A stretch of DNA of 61,454 bases from Bacillota bacterium (GTDB taxonomy: Bacteria > Bacillota > Bacilli > Alicyclobacillales > SLC66). Location of the stretch: contig JAKACR010000002.1 of NCBI GenBank assembly GCA_021821225.1, positions 1 through 61,454 on the forward strand, given 5' to 3'. The notes beneath the pieces are model-generated. The model was not told where the DNA came from. It was given only the letters and a program-made list of their open reading frames with translations, and did no database searches. Positions 7,365-16,301 of this stretch are shown in pieces; the first letter of the stretch is position 1; every line of letters begins with the position of its first letter. A program made the translations under genes and the position numbers.

Positions 7365-9641
7365 ATGGCAAACGAGGAACAACTGGCGATCGAACGGGCC
7401 CGTCTCGCAATGGTTGTGGCCGCTATCGAACGGCAATTGCAGCAGTTGTCGGCGGATAATGCGTCCATCCGGCGCGACATCGTGGAGGGCAGAAGGCATC
7501 TGTTTGAAACGGAATCGCACGATGTCTCTCAATGGGACACCGTGGTCGAACTGGCCACGTATATGCAGCAGGAATACGTGCGCGAAAGCGTGTACCTTAA
7601 CGCAAAGGCAAGCGAGCGCCGTATGCGCGCTCTGCTCGTGCGCCCGTACTTCGGAAGCTTCGACTTTCGCGCAGCGGGAAACCAGGAGTCGGAGCGCCTC
7701 TACGTGGGCATTCAGTCCCTGCTCGACGACAACGGAGAGGAGCTTGTCTGCGACTGGCGCGCGCCGATCGCAAGCCTGTTTTACGAAGACCGTCTGGGCA
7801 GCGTGAGCTATACGTCACCGCTGGGCCGGGTGGAAGCGGACATTTTGGGCAAGCGGCAGTTCATTATCAAGGACGGGACTTTGACGGCCATGTTTGACAC
7901 GGACCTCGCGATCGGGGACGACGTCTTGCGCGAGGTGCTGTCCGGCAGCGGTGGGGAGCGAATGCATCCGATCGTGGCGACGATTCAGCGCGAACAGAAC
8001 ACGGTGATCCGCGACGCGGAACACAGAGTGCTCGTTGTCCAGGGTGCGGCGGGAAGCGGGAAGTCTTCTGTCGCCATGCAACGCGTCGCCTTCCTGCTGT
8101 ACAAGCACAGGGGTCATGTCAGTCAGGACCAGATCGTCATTTTTGCGCCCAATAACCTGTTCGCCGATTACATCTCCCGCGTTCTTCCGGAGCTTGGTGA
8201 AGAGGATGTCACGCGTTCGACATTCCCCGAGTTGGCGCACGCGCTGCTCGGTGCGCACCTCAAGCTGGAGACGCCGGGGGATCGCATGGAAATGCGACTG
8301 CACGCGCGCGACAGTGGAAGTCCTGACCATGAGACGGAAATCGTCAATATAAAGGGTCGCGCAAGGTTTGCCGACGTGATTGCGGCGTACGTCAGATATT
8401 TGCAGCAGGGCGCCATGCCGTTTGCGGACCTGTCGCATGACGGGCGCCTGGTGGTGCGCGGCGAGACATTGGCTGCGGCGTTCGCTTTGGGTCGCGCGTC
8501 GCTCCCGTTGGACGAGCGCATCGGCCAGGTCCGCCGGGCTTTGAAGGCCATTTTGCAGAAATATCACGCAGAACGCATCCGGACCGGCGTCGAGGAGTGG
8601 GAGAGCAACCCGCGTTACATGGGCACACCCGGCGAAATCCATAGGCAGGCGGTTGACTCGGCGGACGAAGAAGTGGCGCACGTCAAGCGCCTGGCGGCGC
8701 GGCTGCCTTGCTTTCATGTCACGGCGCTCTACAGGGAACTGTTTGCCAAACCGGAACTGTTCGCGCGTTTTGCGCAGGAGGCGGGTCTTGACGGGGATTC
8801 ATCCGGACTGTGCACACACAGCGCACGGCGGCTGTCCAGTGATTCTGGATGGCCGCGCGAAGACCTTGCTCCCGCCATGCTGCTGCGCATGGCGATGTCA
8901 GGCAGCGTGATACGCGGCGACATCAAATACGTTGTGGTGGACGAGGCGCAGGACTACTCTGCGTGTGAATGGACGGTGTTTCGCACGTTGTTTCCCAGGG
9001 CGCGGTTCACCGTCGCCGGGGATGTGGACCAGGCGTTGGACGAGCCTCCCGCAAGCATTGCGTCCATGCTCGCCGATGTCTTCCCGGCGTCCGACATCCA
9101 TGCTGCCGTGCTTGCCCGAAGCTATCGGCAGACCCATCAGCTTGCGGCCTTCTGCCACGCCTTGGGCCGCTCTGGGGACGCCGGAGAGTGGTTGCACCGC
9201 GACGGCGCCCTGCCGCGCATTGTGCAACTGATCGACGAAAATCACCGGCCGGCCATTCTCCAGAATGAGATCTCCCAGTTACAGGCGCGCGGCGCGCGTG
9301 CGATCGCGATCATCGGGAAGACGGCCACTGAGTGCCGCGACCTGATGCACAGCCTGCAGGGGCGAGTCGAGGCTGTGCACATCACCGAAGAGACGGACGC
9401 GTGCCCGGCAGGGGTTATTGTCATCCCGTCCTATCTGGCGAAGGGCCTGGAGTTTGACGCCGTCGTCATTTCGGACGCCAGCGCGCGCAGGTACCCCGAT
9501 GAGCGGGACCGCCGCCTGCTGTACACGGTCTGCACCAGGGCGCTGCACGATCTTTGCGCTCTTCATGCTGGAACGCTGACCCCGCTCATCGAACAGATGG
9601 ATGGGAGTCTGTACGAACGCGCCCACGTGAACCACGCATGA
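7365..9641 (+). CDS. helD: HelD-type RNA polymerase recycling motor (UvrD-like ATPase)
   Basis: HelD proteins are superfamily 1 ATPases that pry stalled RNA polymerase off DNA. The 758-residue protein starts with a coiled-coil-like arm (residues 1-75), then the HelD N-terminal region with VCDWRAPIASLFYE, Walker A GAAGSGKSS near residue 229, and DEAQDYSACEW near residue 525. A C-terminal UvrD-like half contains VIPSYLAKGLEFDAVVISDAS and YTVCTRAL. The start ATG 7365 has AAGGGGGG six bases upstream; the frame is open further 5' but without a site. It appears monocistronic. Confidence 0.9.
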   Translation: MANEEQLAIERARLAMVVAAIERQLQQLSADNASIRRDIVEGRRHLFETESHDVSQWDTVVELATYMQQEYVRESVYLNAKASERRMRALLVRPYFGSFDFRAAGNQESERLYVGIQSLLDDNGEELVCDWRAPIASLFYEDRLGSVSYTSPLGRVEADILGKRQFIIKDGTLTAMFDTDLAIGDDVLREVLSGSGGERMHPIVATIQREQNTVIRDAEHRVLVVQGAAGSGKSSVAMQRVAFLLYKHRGHVSQDQIVIFAPNNLFADYISRVLPELGEEDVTRSTFPELAHALLGAHLKLETPGDRMEMRLHARDSGSPDHETEIVNIKGRARFADVIAAYVRYLQQGAMPFADLSHDGRLVVRGETLAAAFALGRASLPLDERIGQVRRALKAILQKYHAERIRTGVEEWESNPRYMGTPGEIHRQAVDSADEEVAHVKRLAARLPCFHVTALYRELFAKPELFARFAQEAGLDGDSSGLCTHSARRLSSDSGWPREDLAPAMLLRMAMSGSVIRGDIKYVVVDEAQDYSACEWTVFRTLFPRARFTVAGDVDQALDEPPASIASMLADVFPASDIHAAVLARSYRQTHQLAAFCHALGRSGDAGEWLHRDGALPRIVQLIDENHRPAILQNEISQLQARGARAIAIIGKTATECRDLMHSLQGRVEAVHITEETDACPAGVIVIPSYLAKGLEFDAVVISDASARRYPDERDRRLLYTVCTRALHDLCALHAGTLTPLIEQMDGSLYERAHVNHA

Positions 9642-9776
9642 GGAGTCTCTGTCGCGGTGGTTGTGTTTTTCGCGTGCTTGACCTTATGATTGGTGTATGA
9701 CGGGACTTGCCCCGGAGAGCAGCGACGGTCCACTGCCTCGAATCACACTTTGCGCAGACGGGAGATTGAGCCGGAC

Positions 9777-10724
9777 ATGATTCTGTTCCTTCAGTCCATC
9801 GCCGACAAGCACATGGACGCCGTCAGGCAGCGATTGGGCGACGAGGTCGTCCTGTTGCCTGGACTTGATGACCATCGCGCGGCGGACGCGTGGAAACGGG
9901 CAGAGATCGTTGTTGGATTCGAAGCCCAGTTTACAGAACAGCTCATTCGCTCGGCGGAAGCCGTACGCTGGTTTCACTCACTCAGTGCGGGGGTCGACAA
10001 GCTCGCATTCGACGCGGTCCGCGCCAAGGGAATCCAGGTCAGCAATTCGAGCGGCATTCACGGCCGACAGATGTCGGAGAATATTTTTGGCATGCTGCTC
10101 GCCTTCACCCGCGGTCTGCACTTCATGGTGCGCAATCAGCAGAGGGCGGTGTGGGACACGCACTACGCATTCTCGGAATTGCCCGGCAGCACATTGGCGA
10201 TCATCGGCGCCGGACGGATCGCGCAGGAAGTCGCGCGAAAGGCGAAGGCGTTTGACATGTCGGTCACCGGGGTCAGGCGATCGCCCCGCGCCATGACGCA
10301 TTTTGACGACGTCGTCGGCCTGGACCGCCTGCACGAGGTGATTGCAGGCGCAGACTATGTCCTGATCTTGACACCCCTGACGCCCGACACACACGGCCTG
10401 TTTGGCGCGCGTGAACTGGCCGCGATGAGACCGTCCGCCTACCTGCTCAACTTTGGCCGCGGGAACGTGGTCGATGAGTCGGCTTTGATTGCAGCGCTGA
10501 GCGAAGGAAGAATCGCCGGGGCCGGCCTGGACGTCTTTTCCCAAGAGCCGCTTCCATCCGACAGTCCGCTCTGGAGCATGTCCAACGTGATCATTTCACC
10601 CCATACGTCCGGCGCGAGTCCGACCTATTTTCCACGCGCGCTCGACGTCTTTCTTGACAACTACCGCGCCTATCGCGCGGCGGAGCCTTTGCCAAACGGA
10701 ATCGATCTCGCGCGCCAATACTGA
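9777..10724 (+). CDS. D-isomer-specific 2-hydroxyacid dehydrogenase
   Basis: NAD(P)-dependent oxidoreductase of the D-lactate/phosphoglycerate dehydrogenase superfamily, 315 residues. The nucleotide-binding motif is GAGRIAQEVARKAKAFDMSV near residue 143. The catalytic Arg is in NFGRGNVVDESAL, the Glu in DVFSQEPLPSDSPLW and the His in ISPHTSG. The divergent N-terminal substrate domain does not allow naming the substrate. GGGAG lies upstream of ATG 9777. The sulfatase gene begins 41 bases after the stop, so the two are probably one operon. Confidence 0.88.
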   Translation: MILFLQSIADKHMDAVRQRLGDEVVLLPGLDDHRAADAWKRAEIVVGFEAQFTEQLIRSAEAVRWFHSLSAGVDKLAFDAVRAKGIQVSNSSGIHGRQMSENIFGMLLAFTRGLHFMVRNQQRAVWDTHYAFSELPGSTLAIIGAGRIAQEVARKAKAFDMSVTGVRRSPRAMTHFDDVVGLDRLHEVIAGADYVLILTPLTPDTHGLFGARELAAMRPSAYLLNFGRGNVVDESALIAALSEGRIAGAGLDVFSQEPLPSDSPLWSMSNVIISPHTSGASPTYFPRALDVFLDNYRAYRAAEPLPNGIDLARQY

Positions 10725-10765
10725 CGGAGTCCGCCGCCGCTTCGAACAGGGAGAGGTGAAAGAGG

Positions 10766-12133
10766 TTGCCAAAGCAAAACATCCTGCTCATCATGGCCGA
10801 CCAGCTGCGCGCGGATTGGCTGGGCGCCGCCGGCCATCCGGCCATTGCGACACCGCACATTGACGCGCTCGCGAAACGGGGGATGCGCTTTTCCAAGGCG
10901 GCGTGCAACAGTCCACTGTGCGCGCCAAGCCGCATTTCGCTTGCCGGCGGATACTACCCCCATAGGCTTGGAGCGCTCGACAACAATGCCAATTTCCCCG
11001 CAGACCGGGAGACCTATTACCAAGTACTGCGCCGCCACGGGTATCGCACCGGAGTGGTGGGCAAGACGGATCTGCACAAGGCGGATCACTGGTACGGACT
11101 GTCCGGCGACCTTCCACTGCTGTACCACTTGGGCTTCACGGATCCGGTCGACACGGAAGGGAAGATGAACGCCGCGCAACCTGCCACGGACGAGCACGGA
11201 GAGTGGGCGCCGGTGGGACCGTATCAGGCTCATCTGGCGAAAGAAGGGTTGCTCGACGCATTTGTGGAAGATTACGCGATGCGCCGTCGCAGACCCGTCT
11301 ACTTTGCCGCTCCGTCGGTGTTGCCGGAAGCAGACTTTCACGACAGCTACATAGGGCAAAAGGCGTGTGACATGCTGGACAATCTGTCCGCACAAAGCCC
11401 GTGGCATCTGTTTGTCAGTTTTGTCGGACCGCACGACCCGTGGGACCCTCCGGCGTCGCGACTCGCCCGGCAGCGCGACACCGCATACCCCGCGTCGGTT
11501 CCGCTCGTTGCGGAGGGCAAGCCCAGGTGGGTGCAGGAGAGGGCCGGGCGCCAGTCGGCTGGCATGTCCGCCGGGGACGCCCTGGAGGTGAAGCGGCACT
11601 ATGCGGCGGCCATTGAACTGATTGACGACTGGGTGGGACGTATGATCGACGTCCTCTCGGAGCGCGGCATGTTGGAGAACACGACGGTCATCTTCACGGC
11701 GGATCACGGTGAGTTGATGGGCGATCACGGAATGTTCCAGAAAAGCGCGATGTACGAGGGTGCGCTGCGCGTTCCTCTTATCGTGGCCGGCCCGACCGTG
11801 CAGGCAGGGGCGGTCAGCGAAGCGCTCGTGTCGCTGGTCGATCTGTATCCAACCATTCTTTCGCTGGCCGGCGTCGCACCGGCGGATGATCTCGACGGCG
11901 TGTCGATCACGCCGCTCTTGTCTGGAGAAACCGACCGTCGGCAGCGCTACCAGTTCAGCGAACTGCGTCATTGTCGCATGATTTTCGATGGCAGGTACAA
12001 GCTGATTGAAAGCGTGAACGATGAGACAGAACTCTACGATCTTGTAATTGATCCGTTGGAAGCGCACAACATCGCGCACTCAGAGGCGGGCAAGAAACGC
12101 GAACTGCAGGCGATGCTCCAAACGATTCGCTAA
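10766..12133 (+). CDS. Type I sulfatase (formylglycine-dependent)
   Basis: Sulfate-ester (or phosphonate-ester) hydrolase of the alkaline phosphatase superfamily, 455 residues. The formylglycine motif CAPSR has its Cys at residue 52. Metal-binding residues are in MADQLRADWL and in FTADHGELMGDHG, with HDPWDPPASR in between, as in choline-sulfatase and phosphonate monoester hydrolase relatives. There is no signal peptide, so it is cytoplasmic and needs a maturation enzyme from elsewhere. Start is TTG 10766 with GAGAGGTGAAAGAGG directly upstream. Confidence 0.88.
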   Translation: MPKQNILLIMADQLRADWLGAAGHPAIATPHIDALAKRGMRFSKAACNSPLCAPSRISLAGGYYPHRLGALDNNANFPADRETYYQVLRRHGYRTGVVGKTDLHKADHWYGLSGDLPLLYHLGFTDPVDTEGKMNAAQPATDEHGEWAPVGPYQAHLAKEGLLDAFVEDYAMRRRRPVYFAAPSVLPEADFHDSYIGQKACDMLDNLSAQSPWHLFVSFVGPHDPWDPPASRLARQRDTAYPASVPLVAEGKPRWVQERAGRQSAGMSAGDALEVKRHYAAAIELIDDWVGRMIDVLSERGMLENTTVIFTADHGELMGDHGMFQKSAMYEGALRVPLIVAGPTVQAGAVSEALVSLVDLYPTILSLAGVAPADDLDGVSITPLLSGETDRRQRYQFSELRHCRMIFDGRYKLIESVNDETELYDLVIDPLEAHNIAHSEAGKKRELQAMLQTIR

Positions 12134-12221
12134 ACGGTGCGCTCTGCGCGGATGAGACCCGGTCCAAGGGACGCCCGGCGGTCCACCACAAAGTCCGCGC
12201 GGGCGTATACGTTCAGCAGTT

Positions 12222-12311
12222 GGCCCAACCGAATTCAACGTCGCCTTCCGTGACCAGAACAGCAACTGGGACAGCAACAGCGGGTTCAATTACTTCGTGC
12301 CGGCGACCTGA
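12222..12311 (+). pseudogene. Fragment of a starch-binding domain (CBM25/26-like)
   Basis: A short frame with no start reads GPTEFNVAFRDQNSNWDSN then SGFNYFVPAT and a stop. This is the pattern of the last strands of CBM25/CBM26-like modules (aromatic strand, WD-N-N-G, NY) at the C-terminus of amylases and pullulanases. The preceding 90 bases from the sulfatase stop contain no continuous frame. It looks like the 3' remnant of a deleted or frameshifted glycoside hydrolase. Confidence 0.5.
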
Positions 12312-12359
12312 CGGGGGCAGGGCCGCCGCGTCTCTCTGCCGGAGGGAAGTGAGACCGGG

Positions 12360-13109
12360 TCAGCTGGGGGGATGGACAGTTGTTTGATCGAAATCGATAA
12401 AATGGAATCGGTCGAGCTCCGTTCGACCCTTGTCGGTGATGTCGTAGACGCCGCGCCTGACCGAAGCGAACCAGCCGTACACATTGCGGTAGAGAATCGC
12501 CGTCGTGTGTTCGCCCGTCTCATGCAGCGCCCGCAACTGCCTCGTGCTCTGCGGGCCGTGTTCGCGCAAGACGCGGGCGATTCGCACGGCGCGTTCGCGA
12601 TACGCGGTGACGAGTGGTTGTCCCGTGCTGCCGCCAGCGTTGTGATCACTCGAGCGGGCGTGAAATTCCTCCAACAGCGTACGCCGGGCGCGTTTTTTCA
12701 TGGCGCCCGCGCGTGGCGACGCGCCCGTCGGTTGCTGCACCAGTGTGACCGTCTGTCGCCCATTTTTCGGATACACGAACAGAAGGCCAAGTTCGAGCCG
12801 TTCCAACAGGCGGCGAATGCCGCGCCAATAGCTGTCGTTTGGTCGTTTGGGGCGGGGAACCGCCACGTACACGGCGTCGCCGGCCTTCTGGCGGTCGATC
12901 GCCTGAACGAGCAGATACGTGGTCAGCGTTCGCTTGAGCTCGACGACGACGACGTGGTCGTCCTTGCAGGCTACCACGTCGCAGTCTCGCACCTCGCTGC
13001 GCACCGTATACCCCTGATGTTCCAAATAGAGCTTCACCGGGGGGTACAGATCAGTCTCGCGCAATACTGCCGGGTCGATAGGCCCACGCCTCCTTACATC
13101 AGGCGCCAC
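12360..13109 (-). CDS. DUF2161 family protein with PD-(D/E)XK nuclease-like fold
   Basis: Family-level recognition only. The N-terminal part has ETDLYPPVKLYLEHQGY, then D44 (DCDVVA), E57 and K59 (VVVVELKR) in the spacing of a PD-(D/E)XK active site, followed by QAIDRQKAGDAVYVAVPRPK. The C-terminal 90 residues look like a winged-helix DNA-binding module (ERAVRIARVLREHGPQSTRQLRAL...). A nucleic-acid role is inferred, not shown. The frame's only upstream start is GTG 13109, yet a strong AAGGAGG lies nine bases before an ATC codon at 13079, so translation may start there. Confidence 0.72.
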   Translation of the reverse strand: MAPDVRRRGPIDPAVLRETDLYPPVKLYLEHQGYTVRSEVRDCDVVACKDDHVVVVELKRTLTTYLLVQAIDRQKAGDAVYVAVPRPKRPNDSYWRGIRRLLERLELGLLFVYPKNGRQTVTLVQQPTGASPRAGAMKKRARRTLLEEFHARSSDHNAGGSTGQPLVTAYRERAVRIARVLREHGPQSTRQLRALHETGEHTTAILYRNVYGWFASVRRGVYDITDKGRTELDRFHFIDFDQTTVHPPS

Positions 13110-13177
13110 CCCTGACGGGACATGTAGGAAACGCCCACCATGGATGATACCTCACTTTACGATAATGACAAAATTCC

Positions 13178-13206
13178 TTGCAAACGGGGAGCGAGAATGA
13201 TATGTG
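13178..13206 (+). promoter_or_regulatory. Candidate promoter for the diguanylate cyclase gene
   Basis: -35 TTGCAA (13178-13183), 17-bp spacer, -10 TATGTG (13201-13206), 37 bases before the start codon. Confidence 0.5.
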
Positions 13207-13243
13207 AATAAGTGATCGCAGTACAAGGGGTGACCACTTCACG

Positions 13244-14443
13244 ATGCCGACCGATTACGCACCCGACAACCGTATGCCACAGGCAAAAATAGTCTTCCTG
13301 GTTGCGGCGTGGGGCGCGTTTGTCGCTCTGATCACGTCGACTTTTCATCCCGTGGCGCCTGCCCAGTTCGTGCAGATGTTCATCATGGCCGCCATATCCA
13401 TAAGTTTTTATCTGGCGTTGTGGCTCTTTCCCGACGCGCCAATTCCCGTCGTGCCAAACACCTCCATACTGTTCATCGCGGCCGTCACCCTGGGCCCCTT
13501 CCCGGAACTGTGCATTATTTTGATAATGGCGCCATTTCTCATTCTCGGGATGCGACACGTCTGGCGATTCGCCTTGTTTTTCCCGGCTGAAGACGCTGTT
13601 TCAACCATGTTTGGGTATTTGGGATTCACAGCATTCGGTGGGGCGGCCGGCCACGTCTCCTTGTCGCAGTCGACTGCGTACCTGGCCTTCTGGGTGGCTT
13701 ACTTCTTCGCGAACATCATCCTGATTCCCGTGTACTACGCGGCAGGGGCAGACGCGAGTTTGAAGAGCATTTATGCCGAACAGATATTCACAGCCAGCGC
13801 CGTCGCGATGAATGCGATTGATTTGATCTTCGGTTTCATCATGCTGCTCGCCGTCAAGCACGTCGGCATCGCGGGACTCATCGTCGTCTCTGTTGCGCTA
13901 TGGTTGGTGAACGCGAACTACCGCTTTCTCCTGCGCAGCGTCACGCAATCGCAGAGGGATGAATTGACGGGGCTTGCGAATCGCCGACATTTCAAGGCCA
14001 GTCTCGAGAAGAGCTTCAAAAAGAGCAGGGAAGTATCGCTGCTGATCCTTGATCTCGATAATTTCAAGACGTACAACGACAGTCTGGGGCATGTACGGGG
14101 GGACAGTCTGTTGCGCGGCGTGGCTCACCTGCTGTCTGCCCATGCGGGTCCGGGCGGAGTCGTTTGCCGATACGGCGGGGAGGAGTTTGCGATTATCCTT
14201 CCGGACATACCAGCGCCGGACGCCTTTGAACGGGCGGAGCGCATCAGGGAGGAGCTCTCCGCTCAAGAGTTTGACGGCATGACGGTCATGCCACAGGGCA
14301 ACATCACCATCTCCATCGGAATCAGTTCGTATCCGGAACTGGCCGGAGACATGGACCAACTGATCCTGCAGGCAGATCAGGCGCTGTACAGAGTCAAATC
14401 CGGCAACAAGAATCAGTCCCTGATATTCCGGCCGTCATCGTAG
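13244..14443 (+). CDS. Membrane-bound GGDEF diguanylate cyclase
   Basis: Makes cyclic di-GMP from two GTP. The 399-residue protein has about six hydrophobic helices in residues 15-230, a short linker, and a GGDEF domain. That domain shows DELTGLANRRHF, LLILDLDNFKTYNDSLGH and the active-site motif GGEEF near residue 310. No clear RxxD inhibitory site is seen five residues before GGEEF. The membrane region presumably senses a signal. Its 3' end overlaps the end of the convergent pucR gene by 50 bases. Confidence 0.9.
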   Translation: MPTDYAPDNRMPQAKIVFLVAAWGAFVALITSTFHPVAPAQFVQMFIMAAISISFYLALWLFPDAPIPVVPNTSILFIAAVTLGPFPELCIILIMAPFLILGMRHVWRFALFFPAEDAVSTMFGYLGFTAFGGAAGHVSLSQSTAYLAFWVAYFFANIILIPVYYAAGADASLKSIYAEQIFTASAVAMNAIDLIFGFIMLLAVKHVGIAGLIVVSVALWLVNANYRFLLRSVTQSQRDELTGLANRRHFKASLEKSFKKSREVSLLILDLDNFKTYNDSLGHVRGDSLLRGVAHLLSAHAGPGGVVCRYGGEEFAIILPDIPAPDAFERAERIREELSAQEFDGMTVMPQGNITISIGISSYPELAGDMDQLILQADQALYRVKSGNKNQSLIFRPSS

Positions 14444-16061
14444 CGAGCAAGTCGGGACGCACGTGCCGCACCGCCAAATGAGGCTTGTATTGCTTGATAA
14501 AGCTGAGTAGACGTACGGCGAATTGAACGCGAAAGAAGTGCTCCGGTTCCCGAATGGAAATGCCGAGGATGGTCTCTATGCGCTCGAGTCGATACAGAAC
14601 CGAGTTGTAATGACAATAGAGTCTTTCGGCCGTCTCCTTGATGTTTCCATTCTGATGGACATAGCAATTCAACGTGTCAAGCAGTTCATTTCTGTTCTTG
14701 GGCCCGTCACGTAGAAGTGGTTTCAAAATGCTCAAGGTGGGATCAATCAATTCTTCCTGATTGGAAATCTTGTACAGCATCGTATGAATGCCCAACTCCG
14801 CGTAAACGCAAACCGTGCGTTGTGGATCAATGAGGGAACAGATCTCCACCGATTCCTTTGCCTCTTTGTACCCTTGCAACACGAGTTCCACGGGTTTCTC
14901 GGAACTGATTCCCACCCTGACACGACATTGGTGGCGTTTCGCAACCAGGTGATCCACTATATCCTGTGTCGAAAAGCTGGTTCTTGAATAAAGATGTCCA
15001 GGTATCAAGATGGTCACCTGCTGGTCAAAAGAAGTACAAAGCACACCGTCGCCCAAGAAAGTGATAGCGCGGATGGCACTCCGCTGATTTGAAATTTCCC
15101 TGTCGTAGTAAGCGACAAGTACCACGTAGGTGCTCTGCAACGACACGCCGGCAGACGAGGCGTGAGAGAGGATTCCTTCTTTGTCCTGGATGTCTCCCAG
15201 GATCCATTTCCGCAAAAAGATCTCTTTGTAGTTTTCCTCCAGATGCTTGACACCCTGTAAATTAGCCAGCTTCAGAACCAAGAGCTTGGCGGCGTGGTCG
15301 AGCAGCATCCATTGAGGCGTGGACAGCGGCGGTTCCGTGTCTTCATGGACGAGGTAGCCGATCGGCACAGAATCCCGCCCCATGGGGTACCAGACGTATC
15401 GCACGCCGTTCTTTGTCCGAATGACCGTCTCCGCACCTCCGATTGACCGCCTTGTCGAGAGATTGCCCGCGGTCTCATTGTCATGTGGCGGATATTCCCA
15501 GTCATCCGCCACTCCGATTCGAACGTCTCCTTGCGCCATCAGTCCGATCTCACGGCCCACATGAATGGAGACATACTCCATAAAAGTCTGCATACTCTCT
15601 CCCATGATCAACAGGTGAGTGAGCTGCAGACTGCTTTGATACGCCTGTTCAATTCCTTTTGTCCTGTGCTGCAGAATCTCCTCCAACACCTCGGAAATGA
15701 CCATCGAGAAATTGATGCGGGCTGACAGACTGATGATGGGCACGCCAAATTGGTCGGCCTGCGCAAGCATTTTGTGCGGCAGTTCGTTGATGTATCGGTT
15801 CATCTTGATGGCAACGGCGGTAATATTTTGCTTGGCCAGTCCCACGATCAGACGTTCTTGCGCCAAGATGTTGTCTTTTATCGAGTATCCCGTCGTGATC
15901 AGAAAATCCCCGGACCGAACCTGGCCATAGATGTCCGGAACCTCCATGACGTTGACGTTTGTGATGACCCGGTTAATCCCATTGCCTCCAGCAATGACAG
16001 GGTGTTGATTGAACAGGTGACTGCGTCTGACAAGAAGTTCCCTGACGGGTATGCCATCCAT
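14394..16061 (-). CDS. PucR-family transcriptional regulator
   Basis: PucR-type proteins are activators that often control purine or other N-heterocycle catabolism. The 555-residue protein has the N-terminal PucR domain (VPDIYGQVRSGDFLITTGYSI, QERLIVGLAKQNITAVAIKMNRY), a central GGDEF-like degenerate region, and a C-terminal helix-turn-helix (NGNIKETAERLYCHYNSVLYRLERIETILGI). It is divergent from the transporter/amidohydrolase unit, with palindromic sites between them, which makes it the likely regulator of that unit. Its codon use is visibly more A/T-rich than the housekeeping genes. The last 50 bases overlap the convergent diguanylate cyclase gene. Confidence 0.88.
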   Translation of the reverse strand: MDGIPVRELLVRRSHLFNQHPVIAGGNGINRVITNVNVMEVPDIYGQVRSGDFLITTGYSIKDNILAQERLIVGLAKQNITAVAIKMNRYINELPHKMLAQADQFGVPIISLSARINFSMVISEVLEEILQHRTKGIEQAYQSSLQLTHLLIMGESMQTFMEYVSIHVGREIGLMAQGDVRIGVADDWEYPPHDNETAGNLSTRRSIGGAETVIRTKNGVRYVWYPMGRDSVPIGYLVHEDTEPPLSTPQWMLLDHAAKLLVLKLANLQGVKHLEENYKEIFLRKWILGDIQDKEGILSHASSAGVSLQSTYVVLVAYYDREISNQRSAIRAITFLGDGVLCTSFDQQVTILIPGHLYSRTSFSTQDIVDHLVAKRHQCRVRVGISSEKPVELVLQGYKEAKESVEICSLIDPQRTVCVYAELGIHTMLYKISNQEELIDPTLSILKPLLRDGPKNRNELLDTLNCYVHQNGNIKETAERLYCHYNSVLYRLERIETILGISIREPEHFFRVQFAVRLLSFIKQYKPHLAVRHVRPDLLATMTAGISGTDSCCRI

Positions 16062-16090
16062 AAATGTGGTCTCCTCCTATTGCTCTAAAG

Positions 16091-16108
16091 TGTTATATAA
16101 CATTACAC
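16091..16108. promoter_or_regulatory. Palindromic operator-like site 1
   Basis: TGTTATATAACA (16091-16102) is a perfect 12-bp palindrome. It overlaps ATAACATTACAC (16097-16108), which recurs inverted with one mismatch at 16237-16248. Lies 30 bases upstream of pucR. Confidence 0.5.
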
Positions 16109-16233
16109 AGAATCGAAATAAGGGGAACCAGACCGAAGACATCTGATGAATTCGCCCATTTATTCGTCGGTTTATGGACGGACCACAAGCGAAGCGACAA
16201 ATATTGTGGCCCGAGTCCATCGACAGGCATCGT

Positions 16234-16248
16234 CACGTGTAATATTAT
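16234..16248. promoter_or_regulatory. Operator-like site 2 (inverted partner)
   Basis: CACGTG (16234-16239) overlaps GTGTAATATTAT (16237-16248), the inverted 11-of-12 match to site 1. About 54 bases before the ABC ATPase start. Confidence 0.45.
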
Positions 16249-16301
16249 ATGCCATAGCGCGCGTGATTACTAGTACAAGACAGCGGAGGGTGGGATGGCA
16301 G

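Noticed and set aside
16146..16301. Upstream extension of the ABC ATPase frame
   Set aside because: The sequence before GTG 16302 is unlike ABC ATPases and covers the operator-like region.
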